From positions 1,364,001 through 1,428,000 of the forward strand of contig OZ243958.1 in NCBI GenBank assembly GCA_965214495.1: a DNA stretch of 64,000 nt, written 5' to 3'. Shown one piece after another: positions 1 to 8,482 of this stretch. This DNA is from JANQOH01 sp965214495. Its GTDB lineage: Bacteria; Pseudomonadota; Alphaproteobacteria; UBA7887. The first letter of the stretch is position 1. Every line of letters begins with the position of its first letter. The notes beneath the pieces were generated by a model, which made no database searches, had not been told where the DNA came from, and saw only the letters and a program-made list of their open reading frames with translations. The position numbers were made by a program, and so were the translations under genes.

Positions 1-342
1 GCGGTGGTGCTGTCGAACCTCGACGGCGATACACGGCGCGTCGCCGCCGACGCACTGTTGCCGTTCTACGGCCTGGCGACGACTCTCGGGCCGATCGCCG
101 ATTGGGGACTCGACCGCGCGGCCGCGCAGATCGTCGTGGATCCGGCGACCTGCGAGACCAGCCGTCCCGGCATTTTCGCGATCGGCGACGTCGCAAGCTA
201 TCCGGGGAAGCTGAAACTCATCCTCAGCGGCTTTTCGGAAGCCGCGATGGCGGCCCACGCAGCGTTCGCTTACGCCCGCCCCGGCGAACCGCTACGGTTT
301 GCCTATTCGACCGTGAAGGGGCTGCCGTCCGGGACGCGCTAG
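1..342 (+). CDS. NAD(P)/FAD-dependent reductase, C-terminal part (ferredoxin-NADP/thioredoxin reductase-like)
   Basis: This is the 3' end of a flavoprotein whose start lies before the window. The visible 113 residues contain the C-terminal FAD-binding signature of the family, a FAIGDVASYPGKLKL stretch near residue 58 followed by GFSEAAMAAHAAF. This is the pattern seen in ferredoxin-NADP reductases of the thioredoxin-reductase type. The enzyme would pass electrons between NADPH and a ferredoxin or small redox protein in the cytoplasm. No CxxC redox pair is visible in this part, which fits the FNR type better than true TrxB. Its stop codon overlaps the stop of the converging STAS gene through a shared CTAG. 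Confidence 0.75.
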   Translation, partial: AVVLSNLDGDTRRVAADALLPFYGLATTLGPIADWGLDRAAAQIVVDPATCETSRPGIFAIGDVASYPGKLKLILSGFSEAAMAAHAAFAYARPGEPLRFAYSTVKGLPSGTR

Positions 343-680
343 TCGTCGGCCGCCTTCATCGCCTCGGGCAACGAGGCATGGATCCGAATGATCTTGTCGA
401 ATCCGGCGATCTGGAACACCTCGTCGATGGTGTCGCCGAGCGAGCATAGCGCGAACTTCGCGTCCCGCTTCCACAGACCCTTGGCGATCAGAAGGATCGC
501 GCGCAAACCGGCGCTGCTGATGTAGGAGAGCTGCCCGAGGTCCACGATCACGGCGCGGTCGCCGTCGCCGATCGTGGCGTTCATGATGTCTTCGAACTCG
601 TGGGCCGTGGCGCTGTCGATACGGCCCCCCACCGTGGCGACCAGCGTTCCGTTCTTCCGCTCGGTCTTTACTTCGATCAT
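339..680 (-). CDS. STAS-domain protein (anti-sigma factor antagonist family)
   Basis: A 113-residue single-domain STAS protein. The STAS fold is indicated by the N-terminal GGRIDSATAHEFE strand-helix and by the VDLGQLSYISSAGLR segment near residues 46-60. In SpoIIAA/RsbV relatives the serine of the SSAGLR motif is the residue phosphorylated by an anti-sigma kinase. A role as an anti-sigma factor antagonist in a partner-switching pathway is therefore the family expectation. No anti-sigma kinase or PP2C phosphatase lies beside it in the window, so its partner is unknown. Confidence 0.8.
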   Translation of the reverse strand: MIEVKTERKNGTLVATVGGRIDSATAHEFEDIMNATIGDGDRAVIVDLGQLSYISSAGLRAILLIAKGLWKRDAKFALCSLGDTIDEVFQIAGFDKIIRIHASLPEAMKAADD

Positions 681-719
681 CGGCGCTGTCCTTGAACGCT
701 GCGCCCTGCCGGCGTCGGA

Positions 720-1058
720 TCAGAGGGCCGCGTCACCGGTTTCCCCGCTGTGGATGCGCACCGCGCCCGCTATCTCGCCGACGAAGATCCGGCCGTCGCC
801 GGGACTGTCGGTCGCGGCCGTGCTGCGGATGGTCTCGACCACCCGATCCACGAGCTCATCCGGCGTGACAGCCTCGATCTGTACCATCGGCATGAAGGCG
901 ACGGCGTATTCGGCGCCGCGATGGATCTCCGCATGACCCATCTGCCGGTCGAACGCCTTGACCTCGGTGGCGACGAGCGCAGACACCCCGATCTCCGTCA
1001 ACGCCTCATGCACGGGGTCAAGCTTGTGCGGCTTGATCACCGCCTTGATCCACTTCAT
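720..1058 (-). CDS. glnK: P-II nitrogen regulatory protein
   Basis: A 112-residue P-II protein, the usual length. It starts MKWIKAVIKPHKL and carries the T-loop region RQMGHAEIHRGAEY with the conserved uridylylation tyrosine in RGAEY. The C-terminal GDGRIFVGEIAGAVRIHSGETG matches the B and C loops that bind ATP and 2-oxoglutarate. A histidine stands where many homologues have Tyr46. P-II proteins sense nitrogen status and block the Amt channel by inserting the T-loop into its pore. The gene is 27 bp downstream of the Amt gene on the same strand, so the order is amt-glnK rather than the more common glnK-amtB. Confidence 0.9.
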   Translation of the reverse strand: MKWIKAVIKPHKLDPVHEALTEIGVSALVATEVKAFDRQMGHAEIHRGAEYAVAFMPMVQIEAVTPDELVDRVVETIRSTAATDSPGDGRIFVGEIAGAVRIHSGETGDAAL

Positions 1059-1085
1059 CGGCGATCACCCCCTGTCTCGGCTCCG

Positions 1086-2393
1086 CTATAAATCGTAGCC
1101 GCGCTCGCCGTGGGTAGCAAGGTCGAGCCCGACCAATTCGTCCTCCTCGTCCACCCGAATGCCGCCGACGAGTGCGCCGGCGACTTTCACGACGACGAAG
1201 GTCACCGCGGCGGACCAGGCCAGGGTGGCGATCAGGCCGACAGTCTGCACGCCGAGTTGCCGCGCGATCGTCATATCCTCGCCCAGGCCGTGCCCGCCGA
1301 GCGCTTCCACCGCCAGAGCGGAGACCAGTAGCACGCCCAGGATGCCGCCGACGCCGTGTACCGCGAAAACATCGAGCGAATCGTCGATTCTCCATGCCTG
1401 CTTCACGACCTCCGTCGCGAAGAAACAAATCACGCCCGCCGCGGCGCCGAGAACCAGCGCACCGACCGGGCCGACGAAACCCGAGGCGGGAGTGATCGTG
1501 GCCAGTCCGGCGATAACGCCGGTCGCCGCCCCGACCAACGAGATCTTTCGGAACTTGATCCATTCGATCCCCGCCCAGACGAGCGCGGCGGTCGCGGCGG
1601 CGATGTGGGTGACGGCGATGGCCATACCAGCCAACCCATCGGCGGCGAGTTGGCTGCCGCCGTTGAACCCGAACCATCCCACCCAGAGCAGCGCCGCGCC
1701 CACCGCGGTCATGCCCGGGCTGTGCGGTGGATGAATCTGATGCGGGAAGCCGCGTCGCGCTCCGAGCGTGGCGGCGATAACGAGCGCCGAAACGCCGGCG
1801 CTCAGATGCACCACCAAACCGCCGGCGAAGTCCAGCACTCCGAGCGCAGAAAGCCAGCCGCCGCCCCACACCCAGTGGCAGACCGGAGCGTAAACGAGGA
1901 CAAGCCACGCCGCGCTCGTGATCAGTACCGCCGGAAATTTGATGCGTTCGACCCAGGCGCCGATCATCAGCGCCGGCGTGATGATCGCAAACATCATCTG
2001 GAAGACGGCGAAGACGATTTCCGGGATCGATCCCCTCAGCACGTCGGGCGACAGGCCGGCGAAGAAGGCTTTATCGAGGTTACCGACGATCCCGCCAACG
2101 CTGTCTCCGAAGGCCAGGCTGTAGCCGACCGCCAGCCACAGCACGCTGGCCAGGCATGCGATCGCGAAACATTGCACGATCACGGACAGCACTGCCTGCG
2201 ACCGCACCAACCCGGCGTAGAACATGGCGAGGCCCGGCAGAGTCATCAGCAGAACGAGCGCGCTGGCGGCGATGATCCATGCCGTATCGCCCGCGCTCGC
2301 CACGCCGTCGGCCGCCAGGGCGTGCACGGGAAACAGGAAGGCCGCCAGCATCGAAGCGCCGGCGGTGACGCGTCGCGTTCCGGTGCCGTTCAT
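1086..2393 (-). CDS. amt: Ammonium transporter, Amt family
   Basis: A 435-residue inner-membrane channel with an N-terminal signal-like segment and about eleven hydrophobic helices. Diagnostic stretches are GLAMFYAGLVR, GGLVVHLSAGVSALV (first pore histidine region), LWVGWFGFNGGS and the late VHGVGGILGVLL (second pore histidine region). It conducts ammonium into the cell at low external nitrogen. It is the promoter-proximal gene of a probable two-gene unit with the P-II regulator. I looked for a sigma-54 promoter in the 179 bp upstream of it and did not find a convincing one. Confidence 0.93.
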   Translation of the reverse strand: MNGTGTRRVTAGASMLAAFLFPVHALAADGVASAGDTAWIIAASALVLLMTLPGLAMFYAGLVRSQAVLSVIVQCFAIACLASVLWLAVGYSLAFGDSVGGIVGNLDKAFFAGLSPDVLRGSIPEIVFAVFQMMFAIITPALMIGAWVERIKFPAVLITSAAWLVLVYAPVCHWVWGGGWLSALGVLDFAGGLVVHLSAGVSALVIAATLGARRGFPHQIHPPHSPGMTAVGAALLWVGWFGFNGGSQLAADGLAGMAIAVTHIAAATAALVWAGIEWIKFRKISLVGAATGVIAGLATITPASGFVGPVGALVLGAAAGVICFFATEVVKQAWRIDDSLDVFAVHGVGGILGVLLVSALAVEALGGHGLGEDMTIARQLGVQTVGLIATLAWSAAVTFVVVKVAGALVGGIRVDEEDELVGLDLATHGERGYDL

Positions 2394-2571
2394 TTCTTGC
2401 CGTTCGCCTCGGTAAGGACCCGCGATTGCCGCACGCTCGAAGCGCGACCGGGACGATAGGCCACCCCGAACGGACTGACAAGGAGATCAGATCGCCCGTC
2501 GAACGGGGTGACGGAACCGGCCGGGTGCGCCATCATGACTTGCAAGACGAAGAGACGAAAGGAGCACCGTC

Positions 2572-2976
2572 ATGGCTACCGTCGCCCCGCCCCCCGACCT
2601 CGAAGCCGATCCGCGGATCAAGGCCGTGTTCGACGACATCCGCGCCATCCGCAAGACCGATTTCATCAACAATTTCTGGCGCTGGCTCGCGTTCGATCCG
2701 GCGCTGCTGGAGCGTGTCTGGACCGAGGCGAAAACGGTAATGGCAACACCGTCGGCTCTGGACCCGCTGACGAAGGAAATGATCTATCTCGCGGTGTCGG
2801 TCGCCAATCAATGCCCCTATTGCGTTCATTCCCACACCGCGGCGGCAAGGGCGCAGGGCATGACCGACGCGCAACACGCCGACCTGTTGGGTGTCGTCGC
2901 ACTGGCGGCCAGGACCAACCATCTCGCGACCGCGCTTCAGGTTCCGGTTGATCCCCAGTTCGATCGCGAGCCGTGA
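2572..2976 (+). CDS. Carboxymuconolactone decarboxylase/AhpD-like protein
   Basis: A 134-residue protein of the CMD family. Residues around 80-92 read CPYCVHSHTAAAR, the CxxC-x2-H motif that in AhpD-type proteins forms a peroxide-reducing disulfide centre with a proton-relay histidine. The start follows a clear AAAGGAGCACC ribosome-binding site. A small alkylhydroperoxidase-like or redox role in the cytoplasm is likely. The substrate is not deducible, and no AhpC partner gene lies in the window. Confidence 0.8.
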   Translation: MATVAPPPDLEADPRIKAVFDDIRAIRKTDFINNFWRWLAFDPALLERVWTEAKTVMATPSALDPLTKEMIYLAVSVANQCPYCVHSHTAAARAQGMTDAQHADLLGVVALAARTNHLATALQVPVDPQFDREP

Positions 2977-2981
2977 TCCGC

Positions 2982-3004
2982 CGGCGCGGCGCGGGCGCCG
3001 TTTC
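2982..3004. terminator. Possible bidirectional terminator
   Basis: A 6-bp GC stem, CGGCGC pairing with GCGCCG across a 7-nt loop, is followed by TTTC. It sits between the converging CMD-like gene and rpsT, where a shared terminator would be expected. The stem is short and the T run is weak. Confidence 0.4.
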
Positions 3005-3263
3005 AGAGCGCCTTGATGCGAGCGGACAGGCGCGACAGTTTGCGCCGCATGGCGTTACGCGCGACCACCCCTTTGGTGACGCCGCGCATCAACAGCGGTT
3101 GAGCGGTGCGCAAGGCCGCTTCGGCAGCCTGTCTGTCGTTCGCACCGATCGCCGTTTCGACGGACTTGAGAGAGGTTCGGATACGCCCGCGACGGGCGCG
3201 ATTGACGATCCGCCGACGCTCGTTTCGCCGTATCCGCTTCTTCGCCGACTTGTGATGCGCCAT
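3003..3263 (-). CDS. rpsT: 30S ribosomal protein S20
   Basis: An 86-residue basic protein starting MAHHKSAKKRIRRNERRR, the canonical S20 N-terminus, with the helical lysine/arginine-rich body ending SRLSARIKAL. It binds 16S rRNA in the small subunit. In many alphaproteobacteria rpsT sits next to dnaA. Here the next gene is a trypsin-like protein, so that neighbourhood is not kept. Confidence 0.97.
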   Translation of the reverse strand: MAHHKSAKKRIRRNERRRIVNRARRGRIRTSLKSVETAIGANDRQAAEAALRTAQPLLMRGVTKGVVARNAMRRKLSRLSARIKAL

Positions 3264-3746
3264 CTCAACGCCCCGATAGAGAAAATCGCGCAGGAACGTG
3301 ACGACCGAACCGTCGCCGACCGCGCGCGGACTTGTTAGCCCGCGACCCGCCCCCCGTCAAGCCTGCGCTCGGATTCGAGACCTGTTGAAACCAAGGTTTT
3401 TGAACGAAGGTTTTCCGCGCCGTCGGATCGGCGAAGTATCCGATGGCAACTCGTCCGCCAGACACCGCCGCCGCGTTTGACGGTGCGGACGGTTCGCGCA
3501 CCGGACCGCCCCCTGTCGCTTCCGCCCATGCCATGCGGCGGCGCAAACGACCTGTGAGGAAGTATCGGGCGGCAACGGATACGGATGTTCGGCGTCTGCG
3601 TTCTCCCCCGCCATCGAAAATTCGGTAAAGATATCGCCCGACCGTCGAAGTCGCCGAACCCGGCGGGGTGGCGGAGGAACGACACGTCGCCCGGAGCGTT
3701 CGCCTCCGGCGGAGGTCGGGGCAGCGGTCGGACACGGGAGGAGGAG
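3264..3746. other. Intergenic region between rpsT and the trypsin-like gene
   Basis: About 480 bp separate the diverging rpsT and trypsin-like genes. Open frames here read as arginine/proline-rich shadows without domain character. The rpsT promoter must lie at the left end. I looked for DnaA boxes and AT-rich unwinding sequence, because rpsT often neighbours the origin in this class, and found none convincing. Confidence 0.5.
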
Positions 3747-4619
3747 ATGTTCGGCAAGGCGGTTCGAATCGCATCCGGCTTCACCCGACCCGTCGTGCTG
3801 TCGAGCCGGTTGGCGAAAGGTGAGTGCCGGAGCATCGTTGGCGCCTACATCGTGCTCAATGCGGAGGGCTGGATACTCACCGCCGGCCATCTTCTCGACA
3901 TCGTTCGGCAACAGCAGGAGAGCGTGCGCCGGTACCGCGGCTCGCAGGACAACGTCGTCGAGTTCAAGCGCGACGCGGCGGCGAACAGGCGCTTGCGCAG
4001 GACGGGCGCACGCGGCGCGGCTTCGACCGTCTCCGTACGCAACCACTCGGTGTGGTGGGGCGCCGACGGCCTGCGACTGGTCGAAGCAAAGGTGATGCCG
4101 GCGGCGGATCTCGCCCTCGGCCGTCTCGAGCCCTTCGATCCGGCTTCCGTTTCGGATTATCCGGTGCTGAAAGACCCTGCCGCCGACTATCTGCCGGGCC
4201 GCAGCCTGTGCAAGCTCGGCTACCCCTTCCAAACGATCGTGCCGCGCTACGATGAAAAGTCGGACAGATTCACCCTGCCGCCCGGGTCGACGCCGCTCAC
4301 GATGTTCCCCCTGGACGGGATGTTCACCCGGGTGGTCAGAGCCCGAGCGCCGGGCGGTGCGGAAGGGGAGACAAGTCCCTTCATCGAGACCTCCTCGCCA
4401 ACGTTGATCGGACAGATGGGCGGACCGGTGTTCGATCGGGAGGCGCGCGTGTGGGGCATCCAATCTCATACCGCCCACCGCTCGCTCGGGTTTCACCCGC
4501 CGGCGCCGGGCGGAAGACAGGTGGAGCACCAGTTTCTGAACACCGGCCTTGCCGCACATGCCAAAGTGATCGAGCAGCTCCTGGAATCCGAGGGCGTTGC
4601 ATATCGGCGCGAGCGATAG
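3747..4619 (+). CDS. Trypsin-like (S1) fold protein with catalytic serine replaced
   Basis: A 290-residue cytosolic-looking protein without a clear signal peptide. The start is ATG 3747, directly behind GGGAGGAGGAG; longer in-frame starts lack such a site. The trypsin-fold landmarks are AEGWILTAGHLLD with His48 and MPAADLALGRLEP with Asp121. The expected GxSGGPV active-site loop reads IGQMGGPVFD, with Met224 where the nucleophilic serine should be. If the alignment is right, the fold is kept but classical proteolysis is lost, and it may act as a binding module or chaperone. It stands alone, 242 bp before tldD. Confidence 0.65.
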   Translation: MFGKAVRIASGFTRPVVLSSRLAKGECRSIVGAYIVLNAEGWILTAGHLLDIVRQQQESVRRYRGSQDNVVEFKRDAAANRRLRRTGARGAASTVSVRNHSVWWGADGLRLVEAKVMPAADLALGRLEPFDPASVSDYPVLKDPAADYLPGRSLCKLGYPFQTIVPRYDEKSDRFTLPPGSTPLTMFPLDGMFTRVVRARAPGGAEGETSPFIETSSPTLIGQMGGPVFDREARVWGIQSHTAHRSLGFHPPAPGGRQVEHQFLNTGLAAHAKVIEQLLESEGVAYRRER

Positions 4620-4861
4620 CCGACGAGAGCCGATTTCGCGGGCCCGTCTGCCGCGACAGCGAAGTTCCGGCCGGCGGCGCACGGGACCAGGGTCAGTCGG
4701 CAAGCGGGCGTTTCACGGCGCAGCCGGGCGGGCTCGCCTCCGGGGAGTCGACGCTCGATCGCCAGATCCGTGCCGGTTTTGAATCGAGACACGCCCCCCG
4801 GCATGGTTGGAGGCACGGCCGCGCCGTATTACATTGCCGGTTCCAGTAAGGAGACCGACCG

Positions 4862-6298
4862 ATGGCCGACTTGGCAATCTTGGACGAGCTGTTCTTCGCG
4901 CGCACAGGCATGGACGCGGAGCGTGTCGATTCGCTGGTCGGCGACGCGCTCGACGGCGCCGATGACGGCGAACTCTTTCTCGAATATCGGCAATCTGAAT
5001 CGTTCGCCTTCGACGATGGCAAGCTGAAATCCGCCAGTTTCGACACCGCGCAAGGGTTCGGCCTGCGCGCGGTCTCCGGTGAGGCAACCGGCTACGGCCA
5101 TGCCTCCGAACTCAGCGAGTCGGCCATCCGGCGCGCCGCGCAGACGGTAAAGGCAGTGCGCACCGGCCGCGCCGGGCAGTCGGACGTCGCACCGGGCGCC
5201 ACCAACCGGCGCCTCTATCCGCCCGACAACCCGCTCGACGCGGTCGCGTTCGCCGACAAGGTGGCGCTGTTGCAGGAGATCGACGCCCATGCGCGGGCGG
5301 CCGATCCGCGCGTCCGACAGGTCATGGCGTCGCTCACGGGGAGCTGGCAAGCGGTCTCGATTCGTCGCGCCGACGGTGCGCGGACCGGCGATATTCGCCC
5401 GTTGCTGCGCCTCAACGTTTCGATCGTGGTCGAGGACGGCGGTGTGCGCGAGACCGGTAGTTCGGGCTCCGGCGGGCGCCATGCCTACGGCGTGCTGATG
5501 GCGCCGGAAACCTGGCAGGGCCACGTGAACGAAGCGCTGCGCCAGGCTCTGGTGCTGGTCGAGGCGAAGCCTGCGCCGGCGGGCGAAATGCCGGTCGTAC
5601 TCGGACCCGGCTGGCCGGGCATCCTGCTGCACGAAGCGATCGGCCACGGCCTGGAAGGCGACTTCAATCGCAAGAAGACCAGCGTCTTCTCCGGACTGAT
5701 GGGCGAGCGCGTCGGCGCACCGGGCGTCACCGTGATCGACGACGGCACGCTGCCGGGTCGGCGCGGCTCGCTCACCATCGACGACGAGGGAACTCCGACC
5801 CGAAGCACCACGCTGATCGAGGACGGCGTGCTGGTCGGCTACATGCAGGATCGCCTGAACGCCCGCCTGATGGGAACCGGATCGACCGGCAACGGGCGGC
5901 GCCAGAGTTTCGCGCATCAACCCATGCCGAGGATGCGCAACACCATCATGCAAGCCGGCGAGGAGGCCCCCGAAGACATCCTTCGTCGGGTCGACAAAGG
6001 CCTCTATGCGGTCAATTTCGGTGGCGGCCAGGTCGATATCACGTCGGGTAAATTCGTCTTCTCGGCGTCCGAGGCATACCGCATCGAAAACGGGAAGGTG
6101 GGGGCGCCGGTCAAAGGCGCGACATTGATCGGCACCGGGCACGAAGTGTTGAAGAACGTCCGGGCGGTCGGGAACGACCTGCGCCTCGACCCCGGCATCG
6201 GCACCTGCGGCAAGAACGGTCAAGGCGTGCCCGTCGGCGTCGGACAGCCGACCCTGCTCGTCGATGGCCTGACCGTAGGCGGCACGGAGGCGGCATGA
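4862..6298 (+). CDS. tldD: Metalloprotease TldD
   Basis: A 478-residue protein of the TldD/PmbA family. The zinc motif HEAIGHGLEGD begins at His257 (HExxxH), and the downstream GTCGKNGQGVPVGVGQPTLL near the C-terminus is typical of TldD. With its partner TldE/PmbA, TldD degrades unfolded peptides and matures some modified peptides such as microcins. No pmbA lies in the window. The start sits after CAGTAAGGAGACCGACC. Confidence 0.93.
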   Translation: MADLAILDELFFARTGMDAERVDSLVGDALDGADDGELFLEYRQSESFAFDDGKLKSASFDTAQGFGLRAVSGEATGYGHASELSESAIRRAAQTVKAVRTGRAGQSDVAPGATNRRLYPPDNPLDAVAFADKVALLQEIDAHARAADPRVRQVMASLTGSWQAVSIRRADGARTGDIRPLLRLNVSIVVEDGGVRETGSSGSGGRHAYGVLMAPETWQGHVNEALRQALVLVEAKPAPAGEMPVVLGPGWPGILLHEAIGHGLEGDFNRKKTSVFSGLMGERVGAPGVTVIDDGTLPGRRGSLTIDDEGTPTRSTTLIEDGVLVGYMQDRLNARLMGTGSTGNGRRQSFAHQPMPRMRNTIMQAGEEAPEDILRRVDKGLYAVNFGGGQVDITSGKFVFSASEAYRIENGKVGAPVKGATLIGTGHEVLKNVRAVGNDLRLDPGIGTCGKNGQGVPVGVGQPTLLVDGLTVGGTEAA

Positions 6299-6361
6299 TG
6301 GCCGAGCCCTCTCCCCCGCGCCCGGCGAATCGTGTAAAGAGTCGCGCGTAGGCCCTATCGT

Positions 6362-6395
6362 GCACGGCCGTGCCGTGCTATATGGTGCATATGCA
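6362..6395. promoter_or_regulatory. Two palindromes at the start of the S24 repressor gene
   Basis: Two perfect inverted repeats lie just before and across the likely start codon: GCACGGCCGTGC at 6362-6373 and TGCATATGCA at 6386-6395. They could be operators for autoregulation by the repressor encoded immediately downstream. That role is inferred from position only. Confidence 0.35.
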
Positions 6396-7185
6396 AACGC
6401 CTAGCGAGCGGATCAGGGAAGCCGTGCGCACTGCGCTCCACGACGCCGGAATGGGCGCGCGCCGGTTCGAGAGCACACGCGGATTGCGGAAATGGGCGCT
6501 GCGAGGACTCCTCGACCCCGAACGCGAACAGGTGCCGTCGGTCGACCGCGCAGCGGAAATCTGCGCGGCGCTCGGCCTTGAATTGACCGTCGGCCCACCG
6601 CGCGACACCGGAGTCTCGCCGCCCGATACACACGTGACCGGGCGCCAGGCGCCGCTGGAGAACGACGCCGGCGCAAGCGAGGCTGCGACTTTGCGTGCCG
6701 TAGTGGGAGATGCTGTGAAGACGCAGATCGAGACGCTGCGCGCCGAGGTGGTCGCGCGCCTGCCGACGCCGGTGCCGACCCGTCAGATCGAGGTGATGGA
6801 GATCGCCGCAGCGGCCGGCGGCGGGGCGGAAGCGGAGGTGGAACGGACAGTGGGTGCTCTCGCCTTCCGCCGCGATTGGCTGGACGACCACGGCCTCGAC
6901 CCGACCCAGTGCGTGGTGATCGGTGTGCGCGGCGCCTCGATGGAGCCGACATTGCCTGACGGCTCCCGGATTCTGGTGAACCGTGCCCGCCGGCGTCGCC
7001 GGGCCGGGCGTCTCTACGTGCTGCGCACCGATGACGGCCTGGTCGTCAAACGCGCCGGCAAGGACACGGCCGGCCGCTGGCTGTTGAACAGCGACAACCC
7101 TTCGCCGGACTACCCGCAACTCCCCTGGCCCGACGATGCCGAGATCGTCGGCGAGGTATGGTGGATGGCGCGCACTTTCGAATGA
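6391..7185 (+). CDS. S24 family (LexA/CI-like) transcriptional regulator
   Basis: A repressor-type protein of 264 residues from ATG 6391 (GTG 6370 and ATG 6382 are alternative starts). The N-terminal 70 residues look like a degenerate XRE helix-turn-helix (LRKWALRGLL, SVDRAAEICAALGLEL). The C-terminus is an S24 peptidase domain with GASMEPTLPDG (Ser183) and LVVKRAGK (Lys220), the serine-lysine dyad used for autocleavage in LexA and CI, or retained without cleavage in many relatives. It is a single gene, so its regulon is unknown. Confidence 0.8.
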   Translation: MQTPSERIREAVRTALHDAGMGARRFESTRGLRKWALRGLLDPEREQVPSVDRAAEICAALGLELTVGPPRDTGVSPPDTHVTGRQAPLENDAGASEAATLRAVVGDAVKTQIETLRAEVVARLPTPVPTRQIEVMEIAAAAGGGAEAEVERTVGALAFRRDWLDDHGLDPTQCVVIGVRGASMEPTLPDGSRILVNRARRRRRAGRLYVLRTDDGLVVKRAGKDTAGRWLLNSDNPSPDYPQLPWPDDAEIVGEVWWMARTFE

Positions 7186-7387
7186 CGCAACGCCTGTTGA
7201 CAGGGATGACGCGATTTCGTCTCCTGTGGATGTGGCTTCGACATCCTGACGGGCCACACCCCTGGAGTGAGCTAACTCCCCCCTCCCTCGGCCGGCCCTG
7301 CCGCTGATATACGAGCCATTCGGAGGACTCTGCGTGAACCCGTCCGGAGCCGCTCGCTCGCCACAGTGCGTTCAAGGCTGACCCGCG

Positions 7388-8482
7388 ATGCCGGTTCTTG
7401 ATGAACTCGCTCTGCCCCTCGCCGCGGGCTTCACCGCCACCCTCGCGCTGAGCGTGGCGATCGCGGTGACGAAGCGATGGCACGGTGCTCTCAGCTACGA
7501 CACCGCTAACGGACCGCAGAAGTTTCACGCAGCGCCCATTCCCCGGATCGGCGGTCTCGCCGTGTATACGGGATATTGGGTCGCAGCGAGCATGGCCCCG
7601 CAGCCGGTGCGCGATCTTTCGTTCGCTGTCGCCGCCGCGGCCGTGTTCGCCCTGGCGTCGGGTGTGGTCGAAGACATGACCAAGAACGTGCGGGTGGCTT
7701 GGCGCCTGGTGGCGGCGCTGCTCTCGGGCCTGGTCTTCTGCCTCGCGACTGGCCAGGTCATCACACGGGTGGAGATCCCTCCGATCGATCACGCGCTTGC
7801 CGTGCCGGTCATCGCCATTGCCTTCACCGCCTTCTCGATGGCCTGTCTGACCCATGCCATGAACGTCATCGACGGGTTCAACGGCCTCGCGACGGGCACG
7901 GCGATCATCATGCTGATGGCGTTCGCCGGCATCGCCCTGCGGGCGAACGACGGCGACATGGCGGCGTTCTGTTTCGTCGCTGCGGCGGTTCTGGCGGGGT
8001 TCCTGCTGGTGAACTTCCCCGGCGGCCATGTCTTCCTGGGCGATGGGGGAGCCTATTTCCTGGGGTTCGTTCTCGCAGCAGCGGCAGTCATGATCCCCAT
8101 GCGGAATCCTGACGTGTCGCCTTGGGTAAGCATCGTCGTGCCGGCTTACCCCCTTCTGGAAATCCTGTACTCAGGGGTGCGGAAGATCAACCGCGGCGGC
8201 AAGCCCTACCAACCCGACGGGCTGCATTTACACATGCTGGTTTACCGGCGCTTCGGCCGGCGCATCGCGCGTGCGGCGGGGAACGAGCGTCTCGCCAATC
8301 CGGCGACCGGCGCGCTGATGTGGGGCGGAGCCGCAGCGGCGCTCATCGCGACCGTGCTGATTCCGCACGACAGGGAATGGCCGCTCGTCGCCGCGCTGGC
8401 TCTTTTGTATGCGCTCTATGGCGCCGTTTACCGGAGGGCGGCAGGCGCCCGCGCGCTCCGCCTGCCGACCTGGAATGAGTGA
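7388..8482 (+). CDS. Undecaprenyl-phosphate sugar-1-phosphate transferase (MraY/WecA family)
   Basis: A 364-residue integral membrane protein with about ten hydrophobic helices. The family signatures are NVIDGFNGLATGTA (cytoplasmic loop Asp and Asn residues) and VFLGDGGAYFLGF. Such enzymes load a sugar-1-phosphate from a UDP donor onto undecaprenyl phosphate, the first step of O-antigen or other surface polysaccharide synthesis. It overlaps by 8 bp a truncated family-2 glycosyltransferase, and galE lies 1.1 kb downstream, which fits a surface-glycan role. Confidence 0.85.
   Translation: MPVLDELALPLAAGFTATLALSVAIAVTKRWHGALSYDTANGPQKFHAAPIPRIGGLAVYTGYWVAASMAPQPVRDLSFAVAAAAVFALASGVVEDMTKNVRVAWRLVAALLSGLVFCLATGQVITRVEIPPIDHALAVPVIAIAFTAFSMACLTHAMNVIDGFNGLATGTAIIMLMAFAGIALRANDGDMAAFCFVAAAVLAGFLLVNFPGGHVFLGDGGAYFLGFVLAAAAVMIPMRNPDVSPWVSIVVPAYPLLEILYSGVRKINRGGKPYQPDGLHLHMLVYRRFGRRIARAAGNERLANPATGALMWGGAAAALIATVLIPHDREWPLVAALALLYALYGAVYRRAAGARALRLPTWNE

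Noticed and set aside
3264..3746. Possible replication origin next to rpsT
   Set aside because: In some alphaproteobacteria rpsT lies beside dnaA and the origin, but dnaA is absent here and I see no DnaA boxes or AT-rich stretch.
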